A DNA stretch of 64,000 bases from Allosediminivita pacifica (GTDB lineage: Bacteria > Pseudomonadota > Alphaproteobacteria > Rhodobacterales > Rhodobacteraceae): assembly GCF_003054175.1 (NCBI RefSeq), contig NZ_QBKN01000024.1:1-64000 (forward strand). The letters run 5' to 3'. Shown here in pieces: positions 43,673 to 52,436 of this stretch. The number at the start of each line of letters is the position of its first letter. Within the stretch, counting starts at the first letter, position 1. A model generated the notes under the pieces. It had not been told where the DNA came from. It saw only the letters and a program-made list of their open reading frames with translations, and ran no database searches. The translations under genes were made by a program, and so were the position numbers.

Positions 43673-44401
43673 ATGAGACCAAAGATCCGCCTCTTCGTAG
43701 ACCAGCCGCTGGGCCAGGGACAACCGCTGGCCCTCACGCGGGAGCAGTCGAACTATCTCTTTGCCGTGATGCGGCTGGCCGTGGGGGCCGAGGTGGCCGT
43801 GTTCAACGGGCGCGACGGCGAATGGCGCGCGCGGGTGACACAGGCCAACAAGAAGAACGGCGCGCTCGCGTGCGAGGAGCAGACCGCCCCGCAGGTGACG
43901 CCGCCGGATCTTTGGCTGTTCTTCGCGCCGATCAAGAAGGCGCGCACCGATTTCATCGTCGAGAAGGCCGCCGAGATGGGCGCGCGCCGCATCGTGCCGG
44001 TGCAGACCGATTTCACCAATTCCGAGCGCATCCGGCAGGACCGGCTTCAGGCCCACGCGGTCGAGGCCGCCGAGCAGTGCGGCACGACCTTCGTGCCCGA
44101 GGTGACGGACCTTCAGCCGTTAAGCGCGGTGCTGGACCACTGGCCCGATGGACGGCGGCTCATGTTCTGCGACGAGGCGCGGGTGGGCGAGACCGCAGGC
44201 CTGCCGCCGCGCGAGGGCGCGGCAGGGCCGTGGGCAATCCTGATCGGGCCCGAGGGTGGGTTTTCCGAGGGCGAACGCACGCGTCTGGGCGCGCTGGACT
44301 TTGCGCACACGGTGGCGCTGGGGCCGCGCATCCTGCGCGCCGACACCGCCGCTGTCGCGGCGATGACGCTCTGGCAGATGCAACTGGGGGACTGGGCATG
44401 A
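43673..44401 (+). CDS. rsmE: 16S rRNA (uracil-1498-N3)-methyltransferase
   Basis: A 242-aa SPOUT-class methyltransferase. An N-terminal PUA-like part (RLFVDQPLGQGQPLALTREQSNYLFAVMRL) is followed by the SPOUT knot with AEMGARRIVPVQTDFTNSE, the SAM-binding LIGPEGGFSEGE and LGPRILRADTAAVAAMT. The start codon lies within 15 bases of the divergent ubiA start. It heads a coupled plus-strand run with the GNAT, membrane-protein and gshA genes. Confidence 0.94.
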   Translation: MRPKIRLFVDQPLGQGQPLALTREQSNYLFAVMRLAVGAEVAVFNGRDGEWRARVTQANKKNGALACEEQTAPQVTPPDLWLFFAPIKKARTDFIVEKAAEMGARRIVPVQTDFTNSERIRQDRLQAHAVEAAEQCGTTFVPEVTDLQPLSAVLDHWPDGRRLMFCDEARVGETAGLPPREGAAGPWAILIGPEGGFSEGERTRLGALDFAHTVALGPRILRADTAAVAAMTLWQMQLGDWA

Positions 44402-45243
44402 TCCGGCAGGCGAAACCCTCTGACATTCCCGCCATGGCGGGCTTTCTCGCCGGGCACATGGAGCGATCCATGTTCCTGTTGGGCAACCTGCAGGCGCACG
44501 GTCTTGCCAACACCGACCACCCGCACGGCGCCACCTATTTCCTGCGCCGCGCGGGCGACCGCATCGCCGGGATCTTTGCGATCACCAACGGCGGTTACCT
44601 GATGGTGCAGCATCCGGGGCTGCGGGCTGATGCCGCCCGCGACTGGGTGCGCCAGATCGACGGGCGCGAAGTGCGCGGGATCACCGGCGACGACGCCCAG
44701 GCGCGACAGATCGTCGAGGCTCTGGGGTTTGCGCCCGAGGCCTGGGAGATCGACCGCCCCGAGCCGCTCTATCGTCTGTCGCTCGATAGCCTGCCAAAGC
44801 TGTCGGCGGACAGCCGCGAGGCGGGCGAGGCCGATCTCGACCTGCTGACCGGCTGGTTTGCAGCCTACGGTGAGGAAACCGGCACCGGCAACGACCCGCA
44901 GGCCCTCGAAGATCGCGCGCGGTCTTCGCGGAACTCGGACCGGCTGCGCCTGCTGATCGAGGACGGCCGGCCCGTGGCCATGACGGGCATCAACACTCGG
45001 GCGGGCCACGCGGTGCAAGTGGGCGGCGTCTACGTCCCGCCCGAGCTGCGCGGGCAAGGCCGGGCGGGCCGCGTGGTGGCGGCGCATCTGGAGGTGCTGC
45101 GCGCCGGCGGCGCCGAGACCGCCGTTCTCTTTGCCGGGTCGTCCCAGGCGGCAAGTGCCTACGAGCGCATCGGTTTCCGCAGGATCGGCGACTATCGCGT
45201 GTCCATGCTGCGTGCCCCTGCGCGGGTGAAAGTCCCGGCATGA
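44398..45243 (+). CDS. GNAT-family acetyltransferase
   Basis: A 281-aa protein whose C-terminal third is a GNAT fold with the acetyl-CoA loop VYVPPELRGQGRAGRVVAAHL and the end motif SAYERIGFRRIGDYRVSML. The N-terminal half resembles a second, degenerate GNAT domain (IRQAKPSDIPAMAGFLAGHM), a two-domain arrangement known in the superfamily. It overlaps rsmE (ATGA) and the next gene (ATGA). The substrate is unknown. Confidence 0.87.
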   Translation: MIRQAKPSDIPAMAGFLAGHMERSMFLLGNLQAHGLANTDHPHGATYFLRRAGDRIAGIFAITNGGYLMVQHPGLRADAARDWVRQIDGREVRGITGDDAQARQIVEALGFAPEAWEIDRPEPLYRLSLDSLPKLSADSREAGEADLDLLTGWFAAYGEETGTGNDPQALEDRARSSRNSDRLRLLIEDGRPVAMTGINTRAGHAVQVGGVYVPPELRGQGRAGRVVAAHLEVLRAGGAETAVLFAGSSQAASAYERIGFRRIGDYRVSMLRAPARVKVPA

Positions 45244-45770
45244 GCCTGATCCGTCCCGAGGCGGCCAAGGTGCTCAACCGTTGGCGCGAGGCGCTCATCG
45301 GCGCGGCCGTTCTCTGTCTCGGGACCTACTGGACCTTCCTGACAGGCCCCGGATTGCTGCGCTGGGCCGGCGTGGCCGTTGCGATGGGCGGTGTCGCGCT
45401 GGCCGTGGCCGGCATTCAGCGCGCACGGTTCCGCGGCGAGGGGCAGGGGCCGGGCGTGGTGCATGTGGTCGAAGGCCAGATCACCTACTTCGGCCCGCTC
45501 ACGGGCGGTGTCGCCTATATCGAGTCCATGCGCGCGCTGTCGCTCGACCCCCGCGCCGAACCGCCGCACTGGCTGCTCGAGCAGGAGGGCCAACCGACGC
45601 TGGCGATCCCGGTGAACGCGGAAGGGGCCGAGCAGCTTTTCGATGCCTTTGCCCATCTGCCGGGCATCCGCACGGAAAAGATGCTGCGCGAACTGCGGGG
45701 TGGGGCGACCGAGCCTGTCCTCATCTGGCGCGCAGAGCCCGCGCGGACCCGCGCAAAGCGGTTGCATTGA
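45240..45770 (+). CDS. Two-helix membrane protein of unknown function
   Basis: A 176-aa protein with two adjacent hydrophobic helices at about residues 18-37 and 40-60, and a soluble C-terminal part (VVHVVEGQITYFGPLTGGVAYIESMRAL ... PVNAEGAEQLFDAFAHLPGI split over residues 72-150). It is coupled to the GNAT gene and lies 57 bases before gshA. Its form is like small conserved roseobacter envelope proteins; no function is assigned. Confidence 0.8.
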   Translation: MSLIRPEAAKVLNRWREALIGAAVLCLGTYWTFLTGPGLLRWAGVAVAMGGVALAVAGIQRARFRGEGQGPGVVHVVEGQITYFGPLTGGVAYIESMRALSLDPRAEPPHWLLEQEGQPTLAIPVNAEGAEQLFDAFAHLPGIRTEKMLRELRGGATEPVLIWRAEPARTRAKRLH

Positions 45771-45827
45771 CACCCCCCGCGTTTGCGCGCATCCCTAGCC
45801 ACCATTGCGGAAAGACCGGAGCAGCCC

Positions 45828-47198
45828 ATGTCCATCCCCCAATCCGGCGGCGGGCCGATCGAGCGGCACGAACAAATGGCGGAATACCTCGCCGCGGGCT
45901 GCAAGCCGAAGGAAGACTGGCGCATCGGCACCGAACACGAGAAGTTCGGCTATCTCACCGATACCCATGAACCGCTGCCCTACGACGGGCCGCGCTCCGT
46001 GCGTGCCGTGCTCGAAGGCCTGCGCGACCGCCACGGCTGGTCGCCGGTCGCCGAGGGCGGCAACATCATCGGGCTCGAGAAGGACGGTGCGAACATCTCG
46101 CTCGAACCCGGCGGGCAGCTGGAGCTTTCGGGCGCGCCGCTCGAGACGATCCACCAGACCTGCGACGAGGTAAACCATCACCTGGCCGAGGTGCGCGACA
46201 TCGCCGACGCGATCGGCGTGGGCTTCATCGGTCTTGGCGCCGCGCCGGAATGGCGTTTCGAGGACATGCCCCGCATGCCCAAGGGGCGCTACAAGCTGAT
46301 GACCGACTACATGGACCGTGTCGGGACCATGGGAAAGACGATGATGTACCGCACCTGCACGGTGCAGGTGAACCTCGACTTCTCGTCCGAGGCCGACATG
46401 GTGCAGAAGATGCGCGTCGCGCTGGCATTGCAGCCGGTGGCGACGGCGCTGTTCGCCAACTCGCCCTTCCTCGAAGGTCAGGTGAACGGTCACAAGTCGT
46501 GGCGGTCGCGGGTGTGGCGCGATCTGGATGCGGAACGCACCGGCATGCTGCCCTTCGTCTTCGAAGAGGGTTTCGGCTTCGAGGCCTGGGTGGAATATGC
46601 GCTCGATGTGCCGATGTACTTTGTCTATCGCGACGGGGAATACATCGACGCGCTGGGCCAGTCGTTCCGCGACTTCCTCAAGGGCGAGCTGCCCGCGCTG
46701 CCGGGCGAGAAGCCGACGCTTTCGGACTGGGCCGATCACCTGACGACGATCTTCCCCGAGGCGCGCGTCAAGAAGTTCATCGAGATGCGCGGCGCTGATG
46801 GCGGCCCCTGGCGCAGGCTTTGCGCGCTGCCCGCCTTCTGGGTGGGGCTGACCTACGACCAGGGGGCGCTCGACGCCGCCTGGGATCTGGCCAAGGGGTT
46901 CACCGCCGAACAGCGCGAGGCGCTGCGCGTCGCGGCCTCGGTCGACGGGTTGCAGGCCAAGGTGGACGGCATCTCGATGCACGATCTCGCGCGCGAGACT
47001 TTGAAGATCGCCGAGGCGGGGCTCAAGGCGCGCGCGCGGCCCGGCGCCGGTGGGCTGTTGCCGGACGAGACGCATTTCCTCAACGCGCTGAAGGAAAGCG
47101 TGGAGACGGGGCATGTGCCCGCCGACGAGCTGCTGGAGCGCTACCACGGTGAGTGGAATGGCGATCTGAGCCGGATCTACGCCGAATACAGCTACTGA
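45828..47198 (+). CDS. gshA: Glutamate-cysteine ligase (plant/alphaproteobacterial type)
   Basis: A 456-aa GCS2-type ligase for the first step of glutathione synthesis. The N-terminal WRIGTEHEKFGYL and LEPGGQLELSGAPLETIHQTCDEV (glutamate/ATP site) are typical. GRYKLMTDYMDRVGTMGKTMMYRTCTVQVNLDF gives the family signature at about residues 155-190, and MRGADGGPWRRLCALPAFWVGLTYD lies further on. ATG 45828 follows a GGAGCAGCCC site. It is convergent with a gamma-glutamyltransferase homologue. Confidence 0.94.
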   Translation: MSIPQSGGGPIERHEQMAEYLAAGCKPKEDWRIGTEHEKFGYLTDTHEPLPYDGPRSVRAVLEGLRDRHGWSPVAEGGNIIGLEKDGANISLEPGGQLELSGAPLETIHQTCDEVNHHLAEVRDIADAIGVGFIGLGAAPEWRFEDMPRMPKGRYKLMTDYMDRVGTMGKTMMYRTCTVQVNLDFSSEADMVQKMRVALALQPVATALFANSPFLEGQVNGHKSWRSRVWRDLDAERTGMLPFVFEEGFGFEAWVEYALDVPMYFVYRDGEYIDALGQSFRDFLKGELPALPGEKPTLSDWADHLTTIFPEARVKKFIEMRGADGGPWRRLCALPAFWVGLTYDQGALDAAWDLAKGFTAEQREALRVAASVDGLQAKVDGISMHDLARETLKIAEAGLKARARPGAGGLLPDETHFLNALKESVETGHVPADELLERYHGEWNGDLSRIYAEYSY

Positions 47199-47280
47199 GC
47201 GGGGTAGGGCGCCTTGCGCCCGCCCTTGTGCAATCGCGGCGATACCGTGGCGCATCTGCCCCGGCATCGCCGCCGATGTG

Positions 47281-48858
47281 TTAGTATCCCAGCGCGCAGC
47301 CGTCCTTGCGGGGGTCGGATGCGCCCTCGAGTACCCCGTTTTCGTGAACAGTGATCGCCTGCGCGCCGCCCAGCGGGCCGTCGGGGCTTTCGACCTTGTG
47401 ACCCTTGGCCCGGAGCGCCTCGCGCACCGCGTCGGAGTAGCCGCGCTCGACCTGCAGGACGCCGTCCCCGGCAAAGCTGCGGGGCGCGTCGAGCGCGGTC
47501 TGCAGGTCCATGCCGTAGTCGGTGAGGTTGGTCATGACACGGGCGTGGCCGGCGGGCTGGTACTGGCCGCCCATGACGCCGAAGGGCACCGCCACGCGGC
47601 CGCCGTCGCGGATCATGGCGGGGATGATCGTGTGCATGGGGCGCTTGCCCCCGGCCATCTCGTTGGCATGCCCTTCGGTCAGGCTGAAGCCCGCGCCGCG
47701 GTTCTGGAACAGGATGCCGAACTTCTCGGACGCGATGCCCGAGCCGAAGCCGTGGAAGATCGAGTAGATCAGCGTCACGGCCATGCGGTCGCGGTCCACC
47801 ACCGTCAGCAGCACCGTGTCCTTGTGCACCGATTCCGAAACCTGCGCGGGGTGGGCCATGGCGCGGTCGTGGTCGATCAGCGCGGCAAGCTGCGCCGCCG
47901 TTTCGGGCGAGGTCAGGTGATCGAGCCGCGTCATGTGGTCGGGATCGGCGAGGAAGCGGTTGCGCGCGTCGTAGGCGAGCTTGCCGGCCTCGGCCTCGAG
48001 ATGCGCGCGCTCGGCCCCCAGCGGGTCGAGCGATGCAAGATCGAAGTGCGACAGGATGTTGAGCATCAGGTGCGCGGTGACGCCCTGGCCGTTGGGCGGA
48101 TGCTCCAGCAGCTCGCGCCCCTTGTAGGTGCCCGCGAGCGGATCGCCGATGGTGCAGGCGGTGGCGGCGAAATCCTCGGGCGCATGCGTTCCGCCCAGAT
48201 CCCGCAGGGTTTTCAGCATGTCGTCGGCCACTTCGCCGGCGTAGAACCCGTCGCGCCCCTCGCGCGCGACGCGGCGCAGAACCTCGGCCTGACCGGGCAG
48301 CCGGAAGATGTCGCCCAGCTTCGGCGCGGCGCCGCCCGACAGGAAATGATCCCGGGCGTGGCCCTGCAGGACCGCGGCCTCATCGGCCCAGTCGTGGGCC
48401 ACGCGCGGCGCCACGGGCACGCCTTCCTCCATGTAGTGGATCGCGGGGGCGAGGCTGTCGGCGAGGCCGAGCTTTCCCCAACGCGCGGACATGGTGCAGA
48501 AGGCATCGACGGCGCCCGGCAGCGTCACCGCCTCGACGGAATTCACCGGCACTGTGGCCTGGCCCCTGTCGCGCAGGGCGGCGGCGCTGGCACCGCTGGG
48601 CGCTCGGCCCGAGCCGTTCACCGCGATCACGTCGTCGCTGCCCGCGGGCGAGACCAGCGCGAAGCAGTCGCCGCCGATGCCGGTCATGTGCGGTTCGACC
48701 AGCCCGAGCAGGACACCCGCCGCGATGGCGGCGTCCATGGCATTGCCGCCCCGGCGCAGGATGTCCACGGCGGTCTGCGCAGCCAGCGGGTGCGAGGTGG
48801 CGCACATGCCGTTGGTGGCAAGGACGGCGGACCGCCCGGGCAGGTGAAAATCACGCAT
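47281..48858 (-). CDS. Gamma-glutamyltransferase family protein
   Basis: A 525-aa member of the Ntn-hydrolase GGT family. The N-terminus VLATNGMCATSHPLAAQTAVDILRRGGNAMDAAIAAGV is typical. The candidate autoprocessing and catalytic threonine is in ESVHKDTVLLTVVDRDR (about residue 345), aligned with the TTHYSVVD of classical enzymes. The glycine motif appears as VMGGQYQPAGHARV and the end as GAQAITVHENGVLEGASDPRKDG. There is no clear signal peptide from ATG 48858, so it may act in the cytoplasm, on gamma-glutamyl compounds or other amides. Confidence 0.9.
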   Translation of the reverse strand: MRDFHLPGRSAVLATNGMCATSHPLAAQTAVDILRRGGNAMDAAIAAGVLLGLVEPHMTGIGGDCFALVSPAGSDDVIAVNGSGRAPSGASAAALRDRGQATVPVNSVEAVTLPGAVDAFCTMSARWGKLGLADSLAPAIHYMEEGVPVAPRVAHDWADEAAVLQGHARDHFLSGGAAPKLGDIFRLPGQAEVLRRVAREGRDGFYAGEVADDMLKTLRDLGGTHAPEDFAATACTIGDPLAGTYKGRELLEHPPNGQGVTAHLMLNILSHFDLASLDPLGAERAHLEAEAGKLAYDARNRFLADPDHMTRLDHLTSPETAAQLAALIDHDRAMAHPAQVSESVHKDTVLLTVVDRDRMAVTLIYSIFHGFGSGIASEKFGILFQNRGAGFSLTEGHANEMAGGKRPMHTIIPAMIRDGGRVAVPFGVMGGQYQPAGHARVMTNLTDYGMDLQTALDAPRSFAGDGVLQVERGYSDAVREALRAKGHKVESPDGPLGGAQAITVHENGVLEGASDPRKDGCALGY

Positions 48859-49306
48859 CTGTATTAGTCTCCCCCTCTGCCGGCGCGGCGGGGCCGCGGC
48901 ACGGACTGTCCGGCGCAATCTACGGACCCCGGCGGCGGGGTCAATCATCGGCCTGGACCGGGTATCGGGAGGGGGAGAAAAGTCCTCGGCACCGCGCTTT
49001 GGGTGGGGGCTGTTGATGCGCGGCGCCGAGGGAAGCCTCGTTCAGCTACAGCTCCTGATATGCGGGGGCAAAGAGGCAGAAAATGGACCCGCCGCAGGTC
49101 ATTCCTCGGCGTCACATTGTCGGTCCCGCGGCGACAATGGAATCGTGCAACCTGAGGCAGAAAAATGGCCCTGTAGGGTTAATCTCGCCTTAATCACAGC
49201 GCCCGAGGTGCTGCGGCCCGTGTCCTGCCGGGAGGCTTTGAGAGGTCAGACGTTTTGTGCTGCCGCGGCGATCCGGTGTCATCCGGGGCCAGCTCTTCCG
49301 GCGGGA
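48859..49306. other. Intergenic region with no supported gene
   Basis: About 450 bases between the start of the GGT gene and the end of the anti-sigma gene. Open frames here are short, lack motifs and antisense the neighbours. The promoter of the GGT gene should lie near 48860-48960. Nothing else is recognised. Confidence 0.5.
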
Positions 49307-49751
49307 TCAGCGAAGAGGAAGCCTGAAGGTCAGCCGGTTCATCCCGCCGTCGTGGCGGTAGGCCAGCTCCCGCGCCAGCTCGTGGATCAGGAACCAGCCG
49401 AAGCCACCTTCGGGCAGGCCTGCCGGGTCCGGCAAGGCGGCCTCGGGGGGGGCGCTCGTGCGGCATGGCGATGCCCCGGTCGCAGACGCAGACCTCCACG
49501 CCACCGGGCTGCATCCTCAGCGCCAGCCCGATCCAGCCCGGGTGGTCCGCGCAATAGGCATGTTCGGCGATGTTGTTGAGCACTTCGGCCAGCACCAGTT
49601 CGACCCGCTGGGCGTCCGACGCGGGCGCGCCCTGGTCCGCGAGGAAGGTACGGCTGGCCGAGACGCAACTGCGGATACGGCAGGCCTCGCTCCGGAACTG
49701 CGCATAGAAACCCGCCGGCGGGGCGGGGGGAGGTCGTGACGGTTCCGCCAT
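49307..49751 (-). pseudogene. RsbW-like anti-sigma factor (HATPase), out of frame at a poly-C tract
   Basis: Read with one base removed, the minus strand encodes a complete HATPase_c_2 anti-sigma factor of about 147 aa. The N-box VELVLAEVLNNIAEHAY and G1 box VCDRGIAMP lie before the break, and [15 protein letters not shown] and RLTFRLPLR lie after it. The break is at a run of eight C (49445-49452 on the plus strand as G8); seven would keep the frame. As given, the protein continues in the wrong frame to 49194. It lies 20 bases after a STAS gene, its likely antagonist. A sequencing error or a phase-variable switch are both possible. Confidence 0.82.
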
Positions 49752-49771
49752 CGCCCCGTCCGCGCGCCGCC

Positions 49772-50110
49772 TCAGCTCACGCGCCGGGCAAGCGCGTCGT
49801 TGATGCTGCGGTAGATGGGAAAGATCGTGTCCATCCGGGTCATGCGAAAGACCCGGTCGACGCCCTCCGACAGGCAGGCCAGTTCGAGCTGCCGGGTGTC
49901 CGCCATCTGCTTCATCGCCGCGACCACGGCACCCAGACCGCTCGAATCGATGAACTCCACCTTCTGGAGGTCGAGCACGACCCGACCGTCCTGGCCTTCG
50001 GTCTCGTGCCGCATGCCGTCCTTGAAGGCGATGGCCGAGGCGGCATCGATGCGGTCGGTTTCGGCCGTGATGATCTGCACGTCGCCGTGCATCTGCGTCG
50101 TCAGTTTCAT
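49772..50110 (-). CDS. STAS-domain anti-anti-sigma factor (RsbV/SpoIIAA-like)
   Basis: A 112-aa STAS protein. The phosphorylatable serine is in VEFIDSSGLGAVVAAMKQM near residue 58; LTTQMHGDVQIITAETDRIDAASA forms the first strands. Unphosphorylated, such proteins bind and hold the anti-sigma kinase, freeing a sigma factor or another target. ATG 50110 gives the standard N-terminus; the frame is open upstream to 50140. The next gene is the RsbW-like partner. Confidence 0.92.
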   Translation of the reverse strand: MKLTTQMHGDVQIITAETDRIDAASAIAFKDGMRHETEGQDGRVVLDLQKVEFIDSSGLGAVVAAMKQMADTRQLELACLSEGVDRVFRMTRMDTIFPIYRSINDALARRVS

Positions 50111-50268
50111 TTGGTTCTCCGTCACCCGGGTCGCGCGCAACCTAGCTGCCGGGGATTACCAGTACGTATGGACGCAAGCGGTTCACGCGATCCGCCGGCT
50201 TGACGCGCCGCACGGCAGGGGCCAGATCCGCGGGGCCCCGCGACACGGACCACATGAAGGAGACCGCC

Positions 50269-50721
50269 ATGACGGTGGACTACACCACGCTCGCCAGCAC
50301 CGCCGCCGCCCTGACCGAGGGCGAAACCGACGCGGTCGCGCTCATGGCGACACTCGCTTGCGAGATCCACCATGCCGACGAGCGCTTCGACTGGACCGGC
50401 TTCTACCGCGTCACCGAGCCGGGCCTGCTCAAGATCGGCCCCTACCAGGGCGGGCACGGCTGCCTTGTCATCCCTTTCGAGCGCGGCGTCTGCGGCGCCT
50501 GCGCGCGCACCGGCGAGGCGCAGCTTGTCGACGACGTGGAGGCCTTTCCGGGCCACATCGCCTGCTCGACCTCGACCCGGTCGGAGCTGGTGCTGCCGGT
50601 GCGCAACGCCGCAGGCGATGTGATCGCCGTGCTCGACATCGACAGCGACCGCCCCGGCGCCTTCACCGAGGCCGATGCCGAGGCCCTGCAGGCCATCCTC
50701 GACGCGACCTTCGCGGCCTGA
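50269..50721 (+). CDS. msrC: Free methionine-(R)-sulfoxide reductase (GAF-type fRMsr)
   Basis: A 150-aa single GAF-domain enzyme that reduces free methionine-R-sulfoxide. The three conserved cysteines are Cys75 and a nearby Cys78 in ERGVCGACARTGEAQLV, and Cys99 in FPGHIACSTSTRSE. GFYRVTEPGLLKIGPYQGGHGC precedes them. ATG 50269 has AAGGAGA at good spacing; ATG 50254 is an alternative. It probably helps defence against oxidation. Confidence 0.92.
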   Translation: MTVDYTTLASTAAALTEGETDAVALMATLACEIHHADERFDWTGFYRVTEPGLLKIGPYQGGHGCLVIPFERGVCGACARTGEAQLVDDVEAFPGHIACSTSTRSELVLPVRNAAGDVIAVLDIDSDRPGAFTEADAEALQAILDATFAA

Positions 50722-50770
50722 GCTTCCTGCGCCCTTGCGGCGCGCGCCCCGCTCTGCCAAGGCAGCTGTC

Positions 50771-51421
50771 ATGTCCGCAGGTGATTACGATCCGCCGCAG
50801 GGAGAGATCCCGGTGCTGCATGCCGACCACGAGATCCTCGTGGTCGACAAGCCCGCGGGCCTGCTGTCGGTGCCCGGCAAGGGCCCCGAACTCGCCGACT
50901 GCCTGATCGAGCGGCTGCGCGTGCCCTTTCCCGAGGTGCTGCTGGTGCACCGGTTGGACCGCGATACATCGGGTGTGATGATCTTCGCGCTGACCGCGCC
51001 CGCGCAACGCCACCTCGGGTTGCAGTTCGAGAAGCGCCAGACCAAGAAGACCTACGTGGCCCGGGTCGCGGGCCGCGTGGCCGAACGCGAGGGCAGGGTG
51101 GACCTGCCGCTCTGCGTCGACTGGCCCAACCGTCCGCGCCAGAAGGTGGACTACGAGAACGGCAAGCCGGCGGTGACCGACTGGAAGGTGCAGCGCGCCT
51201 CCGACGCGGAAACCCGTATGCGGCTCTACCCGCAGACCGGGCGCAGCCATCAGCTCCGCGTGCACATGCTCGAACTCGGCCATCCGATCCTCGGCGATCC
51301 GTTCTACGCGCCCGAAACCGCCGCCAACTACCCCCGCATGATGCTGCACGCGGAGGAGCTGCGCCTGCGCCATCCCGACGGCGGCGCGGGCGTCCGCTTC
51401 CGCGCCAAGCCGCCCTTCTGA
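50771..51421 (+). CDS. RluA-family pseudouridine synthase
   Basis: A 216-aa RNA-modifying enzyme. The catalytic aspartate is Asp63 in LVHRLDRDTSGVMIFA. ILVVDKPAGLLSVPGKG is at the N-terminus, and the C-terminal RLYPQTGRSHQLRVHMLELGHPILGDPFY is typical. It lacks an S4 domain. Target RNA (23S or tRNA) is not fixed by sequence alone; short RluA-like proteins with this form often act like RluA on both. Confidence 0.92.
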   Translation: MSAGDYDPPQGEIPVLHADHEILVVDKPAGLLSVPGKGPELADCLIERLRVPFPEVLLVHRLDRDTSGVMIFALTAPAQRHLGLQFEKRQTKKTYVARVAGRVAEREGRVDLPLCVDWPNRPRQKVDYENGKPAVTDWKVQRASDAETRMRLYPQTGRSHQLRVHMLELGHPILGDPFYAPETAANYPRMMLHAEELRLRHPDGGAGVRFRAKPPF

Positions 51422-51436
51422 TCTCGGAGACCCCTG

Positions 51437-52234
51437 ATGCCCTTCACGCTTGCCACCTGGAACATCAACTCAGTCCGTCTGCGCGCGGGCCTCGTGGAAC
51501 GCCTGCTGACCGAAGAGGCGCCCGACGTGCTCTGCCTGCAGGAATGCAAGTGCCCGGTCGACAAGATCCCGGCCGAGCAATTCGCGGCCCTTGGCTACCC
51601 CCACCTCGTGGCGCGCGGGCAGAAGGGCTACAACGGCGTGGCGATCCTGTCGAAGCTGCCGCTTGAGGAGGTCGACGGCCGCGATCTGGTCCAGCTCGGC
51701 CACGCGCGCCACGTGGCGGCGAAACTGCCCAACGGCGTCACCGTGCACAATTTCTACGTCCCCGCCGGCGGCGACGAGCCCGACCGCGAAAAGAACGTGA
51801 AGTTCGGCCAGAAGCTCGACTACCTCACCGAGATGCGCGACTGGTTCGCCGCCGAGCGCCCCGAGCGCGCGATCCTCGTGGGCGATCTCAACATCGCCCC
51901 GCGCGAGGACGACGTCTGGGACCACAAGAAGATGGTCAAGATCGTCAGCCACACGCCTGTCGAGGTCGACCACCTCACCGCCGTGCAAGAGGCCGGCGGC
52001 TGGGTCGACGTGACGCGCAAGGACATCCCCGAAGGTCTGCTCTATTCCTGGTGGTCCTACCGCGCCAAGGACTGGGACGCCGCCGACAAGGGCCGCCGGC
52101 TGGACCACGTCTGGGCCACGCCCGACATCGCGGATGCCGCCCATTCGAGCCGTATCCTCCGCCCCGTCCGCGGCTGGGACACGCCCTCGAAGCCCTCCGA
52201 CCACGCGCCCGTCTTCGCGACCTTCGACCTCTAG
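51437..52234 (+). CDS. xthA: Exodeoxyribonuclease III / AP endonuclease
   Basis: A 265-aa DNA-repair nuclease of the EEP fold. The N-terminal TWNINSVRLRAG, metal-binding LCLQECKCPVDK (Glu near 34), LVGDLNIAPREDDVWDHK, and C-terminal RRLDHVWATPDI and KPSDHAPVFATF are present. It cleaves at abasic sites and trims 3' ends. A GGAGACCCCTG region precedes the start. It is followed by a dispersed repeat. Confidence 0.95.
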   Translation: MPFTLATWNINSVRLRAGLVERLLTEEAPDVLCLQECKCPVDKIPAEQFAALGYPHLVARGQKGYNGVAILSKLPLEEVDGRDLVQLGHARHVAAKLPNGVTVHNFYVPAGGDEPDREKNVKFGQKLDYLTEMRDWFAAERPERAILVGDLNIAPREDDVWDHKKMVKIVSHTPVEVDHLTAVQEAGGWVDVTRKDIPEGLLYSWWSYRAKDWDAADKGRRLDHVWATPDIADAAHSSRILRPVRGWDTPSKPSDHAPVFATFDL

Positions 52235-52250
52235 GGCGCCGCGCCACGCG

Positions 52251-52316
52251 CTTCTTCTTGGTCCAAATACTCCCGGGGGAGTCCGCGCGCAGGCGCGGAC
52301 GGGGGCAGCGCCCCCA
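52251..52316. repeat. Dispersed intergenic repeat, TTCTTCTTGGT family, copy 2
   Basis: CTTCTTCTTGGTCCAAATAC, TCCCGGGGGAGTCC, a small stem GCGCGCAGGCGCG, and GGGGGCAGCGCCCCC follow in order. It matches 17124-17180 in plan: the same head, a variable middle and the same GGGGGCAG...CCC end. It lies between xthA and the thioredoxin gene and may end the xthA transcript. Confidence 0.6.
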
Positions 52317-52436
52317 CCACTTTGGGCGCGTGAAAAATCGCGCCGCAGCGGGGGACCGCGCCCGAGCGCGCACTTGCAACCTGCCCCCCGCTGCGCCACA
52401 TCAGCCCAAAGCAACCGCAAACCGGCGGAGGAAGAC

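Noticed and set aside
41023-44397. A plus-strand open frame continuous for over 3 kb upstream of the GNAT gene
   Set aside because: It runs antisense to the OmpA-family and ubiA genes, whose products show clear domains. Its translation is a low-complexity Gly/Arg/His mix with no motif; long open antisense frames are expected at this GC content.
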